DNA of 64,000 nucleotides from positions 1 to 64,000 of the forward strand of contig JALZVT010000003.1 in the NCBI GenBank assembly GCA_023300545.1. The letters run 5' to 3'. Shown one piece after another: positions 26,290-34,671 of this stretch. The stretch comes from Pseudomonadales bacterium. GTDB taxonomy: Bacteria; Pseudomonadota; Gammaproteobacteria; Pseudomonadales; Azotimanducaceae. A model generated the notes under the pieces. The model worked only from the letters and a program-made list of their open reading frames with translations. It was not told where the DNA came from and ran no database searches. Numbering within the stretch: the first letter of the stretch is position 1; every line of letters begins with the position of its first letter. Position numbers and translations under genes: made by a program.

Positions 26290-26930
26290 GCTTGCTTCTC
26301 ACCGTCGCCCAGTGCATCTGATGCAGAGCGATCGCCCATCATGATGTCGATCAGCTTGCTGCCTTGCTGCTCTAGAACGACAGCATGTTCGTCTACTTTG
26401 CGAACAAACATGCGGTGGAAGATGAGAGCCGGAATGGCCACAGCGATACCAGCAGCCGTTGTTATCAGCGCCTGGGATATACCCCCGGCCAGCACGTTCG
26501 CATTACCCGCTCCGTGCAGTTGCAGAGCCTGGAACACCTTGATCATGCCCACTACGGTACCTAACAGGCCGACCAGTGGACTAATTGCTGCAATGGTGCC
26601 AAGAGCCGTCAGGTAGCGTTGCAGCTCGTGCATAACCTGCCCTGCCGCCTCTTCCATAGCCTCTTTCATGATTTCCCGGCCGCGCTTTGCGTTTACCAGG
26701 CCAGCCGCCAACACCTGCCCAAGAGGACTACCGTTGCGCAAATCCCGAAGCTTCTGTGGATCGAGCTTCTTTTCTTTGACAGCTCCCCAAGTGTTAGCCA
26801 ATAAATCACTGGGGGCGACCCGCGCTTGCTGCAGGGTCCACCAACGCTCCACCGAAATTGCAGCCGCTAATACGCTGCACAGTAGAATGGGCACCATTAA
26901 CCAGCCGCCCGACTGAATAAGTTCTAACAC
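26286..26930 (-). CDS. exbB: ExbB/TolQ/MotA family proton channel protein
   Basis: 214 residues with three transmembrane helices (about 9-29, 115-137, 155-177). The last two form the family core: IAAISPLVGLLGTVVGMIKVFQ and GISQALITTAAGIAVAIPALIFHRMFV. Forms the pentameric channel around ExbD. AAAGAGGAG lies just upstream of the start. The 136 nt before it, down to the end of the aldolase-like gene, should hold the promoter of exbB-exbD-msbA-lpxK-kdsB, but I could not single out one convincing pair. Confidence 0.92.
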   Translation of the reverse strand: MLELIQSGGWLMVPILLCSVLAAAISVERWWTLQQARVAPSDLLANTWGAVKEKKLDPQKLRDLRNGSPLGQVLAAGLVNAKRGREIMKEAMEEAAGQVMHELQRYLTALGTIAAISPLVGLLGTVVGMIKVFQALQLHGAGNANVLAGGISQALITTAAGIAVAIPALIFHRMFVRKVDEHAVVLEQQGSKLIDIMMGDRSASDALGDGEKQA

Positions 26931-27066
26931 CGACGCAAAACTCCTCTTTGCCTAAGTTTAATAAAGCGATCCACCAAAGGATCCAACAACGTGATTCTGG
27001 TCGCAATTATTGCATCCCAGAGCGAGCTGACAGCGCCAGAACCGCGGGGAACATATACTGATTATG

Positions 27067-28224
27067 TCACCAGGCACAACCACGACCGGTAATGGGCCAC
27101 AGACTGTGCACATAACCGTCTTTATGCACCCAATAATAGTCATAAAGATTGACGGTTGGGTCGCAGTGCGGCGTGATCATTCGAAACTTGCGCCCGAGCA
27201 TTGGCTCTTGGGACCCTTTTGGCAAGATCGCTACACCCTGCTCGTCGCCCGCGAATTTAAATCTCGCCCCCGGTAGATCAACAAACTGCGGCGCCACCGT
27301 TTCCGACGCCATTGATTTGAAGCCTGTGTCGAGCGTTACCATGCCATTTACCGGCTGACTTATCGCACTGGCTTGAATCATAAGCGACGGATCAAACGGC
27401 AATTGAGACCGGCCGTCTGCGCCGCCGATATCCAGATATTCTGCGTCCATAAAGATGTAGCTACCAACCTGCAGATCGGTGAGCGCATCCAGTGCCGTAT
27501 CAATGTCAAAAGTGCCTGTACCTCCGCCGGTAACAATCTCGAGAGCAAACCCGGCCTCTCTGATGCTATCGGCCAGCGCCAAAGCTTGACCCCAACTGTT
27601 CAGAGAACGCTCTTGCCGCTCAGCAAACTCTTCAATGTGCTGGAGGTGACCGGCATAGTGCTGCACGCCACAAAGCCGCAACAACGCATGGTCGCCTATT
27701 CGCTTCGCCAGAGCGATGAGCTCGAGGGTATCGCGATTACCGGTCCGGCCCATCTCAACATCGATATCGAGCACTAGGCCCAACTCTTGACCCGCAAGCT
27801 CTGCTGCCGCACTGGCCACGTCGACAGCCAAGTTACTGTCTACAGCCAACTTCAGTTGTGGTGCTTTCAGCAGTGTTTGCGCGATGACAGGCACACGATC
27901 AACGGTTGTCACCGGTGAAGTTACGAGAATATCGTGGATACCCGCAGACGCCTGCACAAAGGCTTCAGAAACCTTTGCGACACACACGCCGACCGCCCCC
28001 GCGGCCATCTGGCGGCGAGAGATCAGGGGGCATTTATGGGTTTTGGCGTGGGGACGAAATTTCTTGTTGTGCTGCGCAAGGTACTGCGCCATTTGCGCAA
28101 TGTTTGCATCGAGCACCACCTCATCGAGCAACAAGGACGGCGTCGGCAGGTCTTCAATGGCTCGGGGCTCTGCAAGTACAATGGCTTCAACTGGCTTGGC
28201 TGCCAGCAGTTCCAACTCGATCAT
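27067..28224 (-). CDS. D-threonine aldolase / D-serine dehydratase-like PLP enzyme
   Basis: 385 residues of the fold-type III (alanine racemase-like) DSD1 family. The N-terminal part DLPTPSLLLDEVVLDANIAQM is followed by RPHAKTHK (PLP lysine). LDIDVEMGRTG, CGVQHYAGHLQH and VTGGGTGTFDID follow, and a metal-binding ITPHCDPTVNLYD near the end supplies His and Asp as in D-threonine aldolase. It probably cleaves D-3-hydroxy amino acids to glycine. The frame continues upstream to 28278 and would overlap galU. AGGACGGGG before the ATG at 28224 decides the start. It is 23 nt after galU and probably cotranscribed, an unusual partnership. Confidence 0.82.
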   Translation of the reverse strand: MIELELLAAKPVEAIVLAEPRAIEDLPTPSLLLDEVVLDANIAQMAQYLAQHNKKFRPHAKTHKCPLISRRQMAAGAVGVCVAKVSEAFVQASAGIHDILVTSPVTTVDRVPVIAQTLLKAPQLKLAVDSNLAVDVASAAAELAGQELGLVLDIDVEMGRTGNRDTLELIALAKRIGDHALLRLCGVQHYAGHLQHIEEFAERQERSLNSWGQALALADSIREAGFALEIVTGGGTGTFDIDTALDALTDLQVGSYIFMDAEYLDIGGADGRSQLPFDPSLMIQASAISQPVNGMVTLDTGFKSMASETVAPQFVDLPGARFKFAGDEQGVAILPKGSQEPMLGRKFRMITPHCDPTVNLYDYYWVHKDGYVHSLWPITGRGCAW

Positions 28225-28247
28225 GGCCCCGTCCTGTTCGCGAACAA

Positions 28248-29075
28248 CTATTTCTTCAAATAAATATTTTCGTAGCAATAGTTTGTGGCTTCAACGAAGC
28301 CTTGTACAGAGCCACAGTCAAATCGACGACCCTTGAATTTATACGCAATCACGCAGCCGTCTTTGGCCTGCTGCAGTAGCGCATCGGTAATCTGCACCTC
28401 GCCATTTTTACCAGGCGGCGTCTGTTCAATAATATCGAAAATATCGGGCGTCAAAATATAGCGACCGATGATGGCGAGATTGCTCGGTGCGTCTTCGGGA
28501 TCGGGCTTTTCCACCATATCGGTGACACGGAACAGGTTTTCGCTCAGCTCCTCGCCCGAAATAACGCCGTACTTGTTAGTTTCGTCCTGGGGCACTTCTT
28601 CAATCGCAACGATTGAGCAGCGAAATTGCTTAAACAGCTTTACCATCTGGGCCAGTACGCCATCATCGGGGCCCATGCAGAGATCATCTGCAAGAACAAC
28701 CGCAAAAGGTTCGTCGCCGATCACGGTACGACCTGCAAGAATGGCGTCGCCCAAACCCGACATTTTGACCTGCCGCGTGTAACTGAACGTACAGTGTTCG
28801 ATGAGTTCTCGAATGCCCTCAAGCATCTTCTCTTTGCCCGTTCCGGCAATCTGATGCTCCAACTCATAGCTGGTATCAAAGTGATCTTCGATGGCACGCT
28901 TGCCGCGCCCCGTCACAAAGCCAATGTCAGTGAGACCCGCCGCAAACGCCTCTTCAACACCATATTGGACTAGTGGCTTGTCAAGAATAGGAAGAATTTC
29001 TTTAGGCATTGCTTTAGTTGCAGGGAGGAACCGAGTTCCGTAACCGGCAACTGGAAAAAGGCACTTCTTGATCAT
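28248..29075 (-). CDS. galU: UTP-glucose-1-phosphate uridylyltransferase
   Basis: Makes UDP-glucose for LPS core, exopolysaccharide and osmoprotectants, 275 residues. Motifs: FPVAGYGTRFLPATKAMPKEILPILDKPLVQYGVEEA (nucleotide-binding), FVTGRGKRAIEDHFD, FAVVLADDLCMG, MVEKPDPEDAPSNLAIIGRYIL and FDCGSVQGFVEA. The length is slightly short of the E. coli 302 but normal for the pseudomonad type. A small ORF lies just upstream in its leader. Confidence 0.95.
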   Translation of the reverse strand: MIKKCLFPVAGYGTRFLPATKAMPKEILPILDKPLVQYGVEEAFAAGLTDIGFVTGRGKRAIEDHFDTSYELEHQIAGTGKEKMLEGIRELIEHCTFSYTRQVKMSGLGDAILAGRTVIGDEPFAVVLADDLCMGPDDGVLAQMVKLFKQFRCSIVAIEEVPQDETNKYGVISGEELSENLFRVTDMVEKPDPEDAPSNLAIIGRYILTPDIFDIIEQTPPGKNGEVQITDALLQQAKDGCVIAYKFKGRRFDCGSVQGFVEATNYCYENIYLKK

Positions 29076-29101
29076 CGCGACATCCTTTTGCTTATTCTGT
29101 T

Positions 29102-29182
29102 TCAGTCAACCCGAGAACAACGCGCCCCACAAGCCAGCGATTGAACGCGCTCACGGAACAAACTCAAGTCGACAAAAACCAT
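29102..29182 (-). CDS. Possible 26-codon upstream ORF in the galU leader
   Basis: ATG at 29182 is preceded by AGGGGAG at 6 nt, a better ribosome site than many real genes here. The frame codes MVFVDLSLFR and 16 more residues and stops at 29102, 26 nt before galU. I know no family for it. It could be a leader peptide coupling translation to galU, or chance. Confidence 0.4.
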   Translation of the reverse strand: MVFVDLSLFRERVQSLACGARCSRVD

Positions 29183-29234
29183 AACGAACTCCCCTAAATA
29201 TTCGGGTAATTCACAGGCTGCCGCATCCTAACAG

Positions 29235-29266
29235 TGTGATCTGGGGTCACAAGTGACCCTTTCACA
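29235..29266. promoter_or_regulatory. Nested palindrome upstream of galU
   Basis: GGGTCAC-AA-GTGACCC (29244-29259) is a perfect inverted repeat, and TGTGA (29235-29239) and TCACA (29262-29266) flank it as an outer pair. No T-run follows, so an operator is more likely than a terminator. It lies about 160-190 bp before galU and 92 bp after the end of the preceding small gene. The spacing of TGTGA and TCACA is not that of a CRP site. Confidence 0.45.
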
Positions 29267-29357
29267 TATCAGCTTTTGGAACACCAAATTGGCAAGGTAC
29301 TGAAGCTAAGCGAGAACTAGAACGTAAACTGCTGGCAACCAGCTTATAAACCGAGAG

Positions 29358-29696
29358 TTAGCCGAGAGCGTGTCGGGGCGCCGCATGCTCAGCATCGAGA
29401 CCACCTTGGGAGCGGTCTGCGGCTTCATTGAGTAACGCCAACAAATGACGGCAAATTAACCGCCCGGTTTTCACTTCTTCAGGGGAATGGGAGCGTGTTC
29501 GGCGTAATTGCCACTGCAACTTACGGGCAGCCGCAAGATGATCAATTTGCGCAACTTTATTGCAACCAGCAGCGGGCTCACTTGCCTTTGCTCGAGACAA
29601 ACCAAACCCAGTTGGCTGCTCAGCAAACTCGGCGAACAGATCCGGCGTTTCGCCCACAGGCAAACGGGTCGAAGCGTCGTTGTGAAAATTTTTCAT
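29358..29696 (-). CDS. Uncharacterised small protein downstream of a LexA-like box
   Basis: 112 residues from an ATG with GGGAGAT just before it; a second ATG 9 nt upstream is also possible. No family recognised. The N-terminus is polar with ETPDLFAEFAEQ. The second half, DHLAAARKLQWQLRRTRSHSPEEVKTGRLICRHLLALLNEAAD, looks like two amphipathic helices rich in Arg. It fills the 400-bp space between clpB and galU. A near-consensus LexA site 46 bp upstream suggests DNA-damage control. Not similar to SulA as far as I can see. Confidence 0.5.
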   Translation of the reverse strand: MKNFHNDASTRLPVGETPDLFAEFAEQPTGFGLSRAKASEPAAGCNKVAQIDHLAAARKLQWQLRRTRSHSPEEVKTGRLICRHLLALLNEAADRSQGGLDAEHAAPRHALG

Positions 29697-29742
29697 ATCT
29701 CCCATGCCCCTAACTACCCTCTTGCTTAGCCGATCAAAAAAC

Positions 29743-29762
29743 TACTGTATAAATATACACTA
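29743..29762. promoter_or_regulatory. LexA-like SOS box
   Basis: TACTGTATAAATATACACTA matches 18 of 20 positions of the enteric consensus TACTGTATATATATACAGTA. One of the two mismatches is in the CTGT-N8-ACAG core (ACAC). It overlaps the clpB stop codon and stands 46 bp before the start of the small unknown gene transcribed away from it. Confidence 0.45.
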
Positions 29763-32378
29763 AAAAGCTTCGGTGTCGAGCGTCGGCTTTTGGGCCTCAA
29801 ATTCCAGCCCGTCAGCCGGCCCCAAGCGCACTCGAATGATCTCGCCTGACACAAAGGTACCCGCCAGCAACGCCTGCGCTAAAGGGTTCTCCAAGCGTCG
29901 CTGCAACACCCGTTTTAGCGGCCTGGCGCCGTACACCGGGTCGTAGCCCTCTTCAATAAGGCTGTCGAGCGCCGCATCCTCAAACCTCAGAGATAAGCCC
30001 TGCTCCGCCAGGCGCAGCCCAAGGTTGGCCAGTTGAAGCTCAGCGATACCCCGCATATGGGCTCGGGCCAGTGGGTGGAACACGACAATGTCATCAACTC
30101 GGTTTACAAATTCAGGTCGGAAGTGCTGCCCTACCACCGCCATCACCGTGTCATGAATCTGCTCGGTCTCTCCTTGCTCGGTCAGGGCCTGAATAGCCTG
30201 AGAGCCGAGATTAGACGTCATCACAATCACCGTATTGCGAAAATCGACCGTCCGCCCATGGCCATCTGTCAGACGGCCATCATCAAGCACCTGCAACAGA
30301 ATGTTGAACACATCGGAGTGCGCCTTTTCAATCTCATCAAGCAAGATCAGAGAGTAAGGCCGGCGACGTACCGCCTCAGTGAGATAGCCACCCTCTTCGT
30401 AACCCACATAACCGGGAGGCGCACCAATCAACCTCGCCACAGAGTGTTTTTCCATAAACTCTGACATGTCGATGCGTACCAGAGCTTCTTCGCTGTCGAA
30501 TAAAGACAGCGACAGCGCTTTGCACAGTTCCGTTTTACCAACACCGGTAGGACCAAGGAACATAAACGAGCCGTTAGGTCGGTTCGGATCTGCCAAGCCT
30601 GCCCTCGACCGGCGCACTGCATCTGCTACGGCAGCCACCGCCTTGTCTTGACCAATCACTTGCTTGTGCAATTCGTCTTCGAGCATCAACAGTTTTTCTT
30701 TCTCGCCTTCAAGCAAGCGCGCCACCGGAACCCCTGTCCATTTTGCAACAATCTCGCTCACTTCTTCTTCAGTAACCCGGTTACGCAACAGTCTAGGCAC
30801 ACCGCTATCAGCGTCTTCCTGTGCGCTGAGGGTTGCGCTTTCAAGCGCCTTTTCCAGCTCGGGAATTTCGCCATACTGCAGTTGCGACATTCGCGCCAAA
30901 TCACCGGCGCGACGCGCGGCGTCGTAATCAAGCCTGGCCTGATCTAACTGCTCTTTCAACGACTGTGCGCCTTGCAAAATAGCCTGTTCACCGCGCCAAA
31001 CCTTGTCTAAGCCCGCGTATTGTGTTTCGAGTTCGGTGACCGATTCCCGCAGTTCTTCCAATCGTCTCTTTGACGCCTTGTCGGTTTCCTTCTTCAGTGC
31101 CTCTACTTCGATCTTGAACTGAATCAAGCGCCGCTCGAGCCGGTCCATCTCTTCTGGTTTGGAATCAATTTCCATCCGAATACGACTGGCCGCTTCATCG
31201 ATGAGATCAATCGCCTTGTCCGGCAACTGTCGATCAGTAATGTATCGATGCGACAGCCTTGCCGCCGCCACCAAAGCCGGGTCAGTAATGTCTACCGCGT
31301 GGTGCAATTCGTAGCGCTCTTTCAAACCGCGTAAAATCGCAATGCTGTCTTCAACCGTTGGCTCGTCAACCTGCACTTTGCGAAAGCGCCGATCCAATGC
31401 GGCATCTTTCTCGATATATTGGCGATATTCATCCAGAGTGGTTGCCCCCACACAATGCAGCTCACCGCGCGCGAGTGCGGGCTTGAGCATATTTGCCGCA
31501 TCCATCGCGCCATCAGCACGCCCCGCACCAACAACGGTATGTAGCTCATCGATAAACAGAATAACGTTGCCTTCCTGTTTACTGAGCTCAGTCAAAACTG
31601 CTTTCAAACGCTCCTCGAATTCGCCTCTAAATTTTGCCCCGGCAATGAGAGAGCCCATATCCAGGGCCAGTATGCGTTTGCTCTTTAACCCTTCCGGCAC
31701 TTCACCATTAATAATGCGTTGTGCTAGCCCTTCAACAATGGCTGTCTTACCAACACCGGGTTCGCCAATTAGCACGGGGTTATTTTTGGTCCGTCGCTGC
31801 AACACCTCAATGGTGCGACGAATCTCATCATCACGACCAATGATGGGGTCGAGTTTGCCTGCCTCTGCCTGAGAGGTCAGATCGACGGTATATTTATCCA
31901 GCGCCTGACGCTGTTCTTCGGTTGCCGGATCTTGCACGGTTTCTCCTCCTCGAAGGGTATTTATGGCGGCCAGCAAAGCGGGTTCACTTAACCCACAGGC
32001 TTTCAGTGTCTCTGCCAGAGTCGGGCTTTTTGTCAGGTGCAGCAGTGCAAGCTCACTGGACAGATAGGTGTCACCACGATCTTTAGAATCGCGCTGGGCA
32101 AGGTTCAACGCACGAGCGAGTTCTGCAGATATATGCACCTCCCCGGTGGGCGTGCCCAACTTAGGTAAGGCGTGTAGACCGTCGGTCAATTGTTCGCCAA
32201 GCTCTACCAGGTTCACCCCAGCACTACTTAACAACTCACGACAGGGTGCCTGAGCGCCTATGGCCAGCGCCTGAAGCAGATGCGCGGGCTGAATTTCAGC
32301 ATGGTCTGCACTAAGAGCCACACTCTGAGCCGTAGCTAATGCGCTTTGCAGCGCTTGGGTCAATCGTTCTATGTTCAT
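29760..32378 (-). CDS. clpB: ATP-dependent chaperone ClpB
   Basis: Disaggregase working with DnaK, 872 residues. N-domain (about 1-145), first AAA+ with [18 protein letters not shown] and [15 protein letters not shown], the coiled-coil middle domain (about 405-525), second AAA+ with [19 protein letters not shown] and [14 protein letters not shown], and pore loops [15 protein letters not shown] and GYVGYEEGG. No internal alternative start is obvious. A sigma32-like promoter lies upstream. Confidence 0.97.
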   Translation of the reverse strand: MNIERLTQALQSALATAQSVALSADHAEIQPAHLLQALAIGAQAPCRELLSSAGVNLVELGEQLTDGLHALPKLGTPTGEVHISAELARALNLAQRDSKDRGDTYLSSELALLHLTKSPTLAETLKACGLSEPALLAAINTLRGGETVQDPATEEQRQALDKYTVDLTSQAEAGKLDPIIGRDDEIRRTIEVLQRRTKNNPVLIGEPGVGKTAIVEGLAQRIINGEVPEGLKSKRILALDMGSLIAGAKFRGEFEERLKAVLTELSKQEGNVILFIDELHTVVGAGRADGAMDAANMLKPALARGELHCVGATTLDEYRQYIEKDAALDRRFRKVQVDEPTVEDSIAILRGLKERYELHHAVDITDPALVAAARLSHRYITDRQLPDKAIDLIDEAASRIRMEIDSKPEEMDRLERRLIQFKIEVEALKKETDKASKRRLEELRESVTELETQYAGLDKVWRGEQAILQGAQSLKEQLDQARLDYDAARRAGDLARMSQLQYGEIPELEKALESATLSAQEDADSGVPRLLRNRVTEEEVSEIVAKWTGVPVARLLEGEKEKLLMLEDELHKQVIGQDKAVAAVADAVRRSRAGLADPNRPNGSFMFLGPTGVGKTELCKALSLSLFDSEEALVRIDMSEFMEKHSVARLIGAPPGYVGYEEGGYLTEAVRRRPYSLILLDEIEKAHSDVFNILLQVLDDGRLTDGHGRTVDFRNTVIVMTSNLGSQAIQALTEQGETEQIHDTVMAVVGQHFRPEFVNRVDDIVVFHPLARAHMRGIAELQLANLGLRLAEQGLSLRFEDAALDSLIEEGYDPVYGARPLKRVLQRRLENPLAQALLAGTFVSGEIIRVRLGPADGLEFEAQKPTLDTEAF

Positions 32379-32407
32379 GTCGACTGTCTTACAATCAGAT
32401 GATCCGT

Positions 32408-32435
32408 TAATGAGGTCTGTTTAACTATTTTCAAC
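32408..32435 (-). promoter_or_regulatory. Sigma32-like heat-shock promoter for clpB
   Basis: Minus strand: GTTGAAA (32435-32429), 13-bp spacer, CCTCATTA (32415-32408), close to CTTGAAA-N13-CCCCATNT. Transcription would begin about 22 nt before the clpB ATG. Confidence 0.55.
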
Positions 32436-32487
32436 GGTGCAGGCACAGTTCAAGGAAAGTAGGAGCGAATATGGGTAACTTGCGGGC

Positions 32488-33336
32488 ATGGAGAGACGCA
32501 AACAAACCCGCATTCAGCTACCGCTAGAGGTCGACCTACGGCATCCGTCTATCGGTCGGCGAACCGTGGTCGCGCGGGACATGAACGATGAAGGCGTATT
32601 TGCCTGGTACCCAGACGCTCCCTTAAAGATTGGCAGCTCGCTTCACGTTACCTTGCGCTGCGAGGCAATGATTGAATCCACGCCGACCCCCACCGTGAAA
32701 ATGAAAGTGTCGCGGATCGACGACAACGGCTTGGTATTGAGCTTCTGCAACAAGTCGGGCGCACACCTATGGCGTAGCGCCAACGTTGCACCGCAAGAAC
32801 TAGAAACAGGTCGAGACCTGTTTCGCATTTTTCAGTCCGCAATTGTTCGTGATTCTGCGGGCAGAATATTGACCGTACAACAAAATGGCCGCTGGCTATA
32901 TCCGGGCGCTTACCTGCATTCCGGCGAACACGCGACCAATGCCTTGCAAAACCAGCTAGCGCGGGTTCTGAACCTGACAGGTACGCAGTTCAGGCGTACA
33001 GTACTTACCTATTGCGACCCAGACGTTGTCGCCATAGAGAGTTCAACTATGTCTGTATTCCATCTCTTCACGCTCAGCGCAAACGACACAGAAAACCAAA
33101 ATTCCACGCGTTCAACATTGGCAACAACAGTACTGTCAGAGGACGCTCCTTACACAAAAGTACGCTGGATCGACGGACGCCGCGAACTCGACGAGATGAG
33201 TTTTTCCGCAGAACCACTGCGTGAACTTGCCCGCTCATTGCTGCGCACCAGCGAACCACCACGAGCGGCAAAAGCATCTCGGCATACCCATCTTGTGCCG
33301 CAAGACTACGACGAGGTAAGCCGCAAACATGGTTAG
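32488..33336 (+). CDS. PilZ domain protein fused to a degenerate Nudix-like domain
   Basis: 282 residues. Residues 3-95 are a PilZ domain with RKQTR (RxxxR) and DMNDEG (D/NxSxxG with Asn for Ser), so cyclic-di-GMP binding is plausible. Residues about 108-245 (AIVRDSAGRILTVQQNGRWLYPGAYLHSGEHATNALQNQLARVLNL) follow the Nudix layout, but the catalytic REUxEE positions read QNQLARV. That half is therefore probably a non-catalytic sensor. It overlaps the DUF2244 gene by 8 nt. The ATG at 32488 has only GCGGG before it. A better ribosome site precedes a short overlapping ORF at 32471. Confidence 0.7.
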   Translation: MERRKQTRIQLPLEVDLRHPSIGRRTVVARDMNDEGVFAWYPDAPLKIGSSLHVTLRCEAMIESTPTPTVKMKVSRIDDNGLVLSFCNKSGAHLWRSANVAPQELETGRDLFRIFQSAIVRDSAGRILTVQQNGRWLYPGAYLHSGEHATNALQNQLARVLNLTGTQFRRTVLTYCDPDVVAIESSTMSVFHLFTLSANDTENQNSTRSTLATTVLSEDAPYTKVRWIDGRRELDEMSFSAEPLRELARSLLRTSEPPRAAKASRHTHLVPQDYDEVSRKHG

Positions 33337-33814
33337 TGCTGAGTTCGACGGCGTACGTCAAACCGGCCAAATCATATTGCAGCCAAACCACTCCTGGAGT
33401 TGGCGCGCCAACCTTTACTTTTTGGTCACCCTTTTTGTCATCTCGATCGGCATAGCATTGCTGTTTCTGGTCCAGGGCTTTTGGCTGATTTTGCCCTTTG
33501 CTGGCCTGGAAATGCTCGCACTCTCCGCCGCTATTTACTATTGCGTGCGTAAAACCCATCGACAGGAAGTGCTGCATTTCTCGATGGAAGAAGTGGTTAT
33601 CGAATCGGGCGTCAACAAAGTGGAAGAGCAACATCGCTTTCAGCGTTTCTTTACCCGAGTGCGAGTCGAGGGCCCCAGCGGCAGTCGCCGCAGCCAACGG
33701 ATTGCTATTTCCGAACGGGACCACAACGTTGAGGTTGGCCAATTTCTCACCGACAACGATAAAGCCATTCTGATCCGCGAACTGCGACACATGATTCGCC
33801 AGCTCGAGAAGTAG
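33329..33814 (+). CDS. DUF2244 membrane protein
   Basis: 161 residues with two transmembrane helices (about 28-47 and 52-71), preceded by ILQPNHSWSWRANLYFL and followed by a soluble part ending in ELRHMIRQLEK. This matches the DUF2244 pattern. The function is unknown. In other bacteria the family is often near cytochrome oxidase genes, which is not the case here. It is coupled to the PilZ/Nudix-like gene by an 8-nt overlap, suggesting a common membrane-linked signalling task. Confidence 0.75.
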   Translation: MVSAEFDGVRQTGQIILQPNHSWSWRANLYFLVTLFVISIGIALLFLVQGFWLILPFAGLEMLALSAAIYYCVRKTHRQEVLHFSMEEVVIESGVNKVEEQHRFQRFFTRVRVEGPSGSRRSQRIAISERDHNVEVGQFLTDNDKAILIRELRHMIRQLEK

Positions 33815-33851
33815 GCAAAGTAGAAGACTCCAATGTTGATTTTATTAATGT

Positions 33852-33880
33852 TTTACGATAATTTATTAAAATATTACACT
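33852..33880 (+). promoter_or_regulatory. Sigma70-like promoter for the DUF2975-HTH pair
   Basis: TTTACG (33852-33857), 17-bp spacer, TACACT (33875-33880) in a strikingly AT-rich 60-bp stretch (33833-33892), ending 33 nt before the gene start. Confidence 0.45.
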
Positions 33881-33912
33881 TACTAAATCAGAGCCACGCA
33901 GAGAGACACGTC

Positions 33913-34434
33913 ATGACCCGCCGACTATCGCTGCTGATCGCCTGGACCTGCACCGCACTGCTGATTGCCCTGCCCTGTGCTTGTCTGTACTTGTTGACTG
34001 ATCTCTCTCTGCTCCAGAGCGTCGTTCACTACAACCTCGATATACCCATCCTGTGGGACACCGTGCTCGACTGGCAGTGGTACAGCGAGTGGGTGCTGAG
34101 CGTGCTGTTTCTTTCAATAGGGCTTACCGGGGTTTTTTACTTGCGACGCGCGTTCACCAACTTCGCACGCGGCGAGTTGTTTAGCTTCGCCAATAGCAAT
34201 GACCTGCAGCGTTTTGCCAAACTCCTGCTCCTGCAAACACTTATCTCACCCCTACATTTCGGACTGTCGAGCCTGCTGTTGTCGCTGAATCACCCAGCAG
34301 GTCAAAAGATGCTCTCCATTGCCTTCGGTAGTGGCGAGTTCCGCGCCATCGGCGTCGCCTTGATCCTCTGGGTCATGAGCAACCTGCTGCTTGAGGGGTG
34401 TAAATTACACTCCGAAAATCAGCAGTTTGTGTAG
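33913..34434 (+). CDS. DUF2975 membrane protein
   Basis: 173 residues with four predicted transmembrane helices (about 7-30, 58-80, 100-122, 138-158). It has FARGELFS in the middle and ALILWVMSNLLLEG near the end, as in DUF2975 proteins. These are found next to a small Xre-type regulator, as here (9 nt gap), and are presumed to sense membrane state or a ligand and hold the regulator. AGAGAGACACG precedes the ATG. Confidence 0.78.
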   Translation: MTRRLSLLIAWTCTALLIALPCACLYLLTDLSLLQSVVHYNLDIPILWDTVLDWQWYSEWVLSVLFLSIGLTGVFYLRRAFTNFARGELFSFANSNDLQRFAKLLLLQTLISPLHFGLSSLLLSLNHPAGQKMLSIAFGSGEFRAIGVALILWVMSNLLLEGCKLHSENQQFV

Positions 34435-34443
34435 GAGTTTGCC

Positions 34444-34662
34444 ATGCCGATCCAGATCGACTTGGATGTCATGCTCGCCACTCGAAAAATGAAAGGCAAA
34501 GCGCTCGCCCAGAAAATCGGCATTAGTGAACAAAATCTATCGCTACTACGAACAGGTAAAGTCAAAGGCGTGCGTTTTTCGACACTCGAAAAAATCTGCG
34601 AAATATTGCAATGCCAGCCCGGCGACATTCTCAGCTTCCGCTCCGAAAAATCCGAGCTCTAA
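34444..34662 (+). CDS. Small Cro/C1-type HTH regulator (YozG-like)
   Basis: 72 residues, almost only a helix-turn-helix: DLDVMLATRKMKGKALAQKIGISEQNLSLLRTGKVKGVRFSTLEKICEILQCQPGDIL. The ALAQKIGISEQNLSLL part is the helix-turn-helix itself. The paired DUF2975 gene is just upstream. It probably controls its own operon. AGGAG precedes the start. Converges with comEC 10 nt away. Confidence 0.88.
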   Translation: MPIQIDLDVMLATRKMKGKALAQKIGISEQNLSLLRTGKVKGVRFSTLEKICEILQCQPGDILSFRSEKSEL

Positions 34663-34671
34663 ATTTTAGCC

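Noticed and set aside
29235-29266. CRP site in the galU upstream region
   Set aside because: TGTGA and TCACA are present but 22 bp apart and enclose another perfect palindrome, whereas a CRP site needs 6 bp between them.
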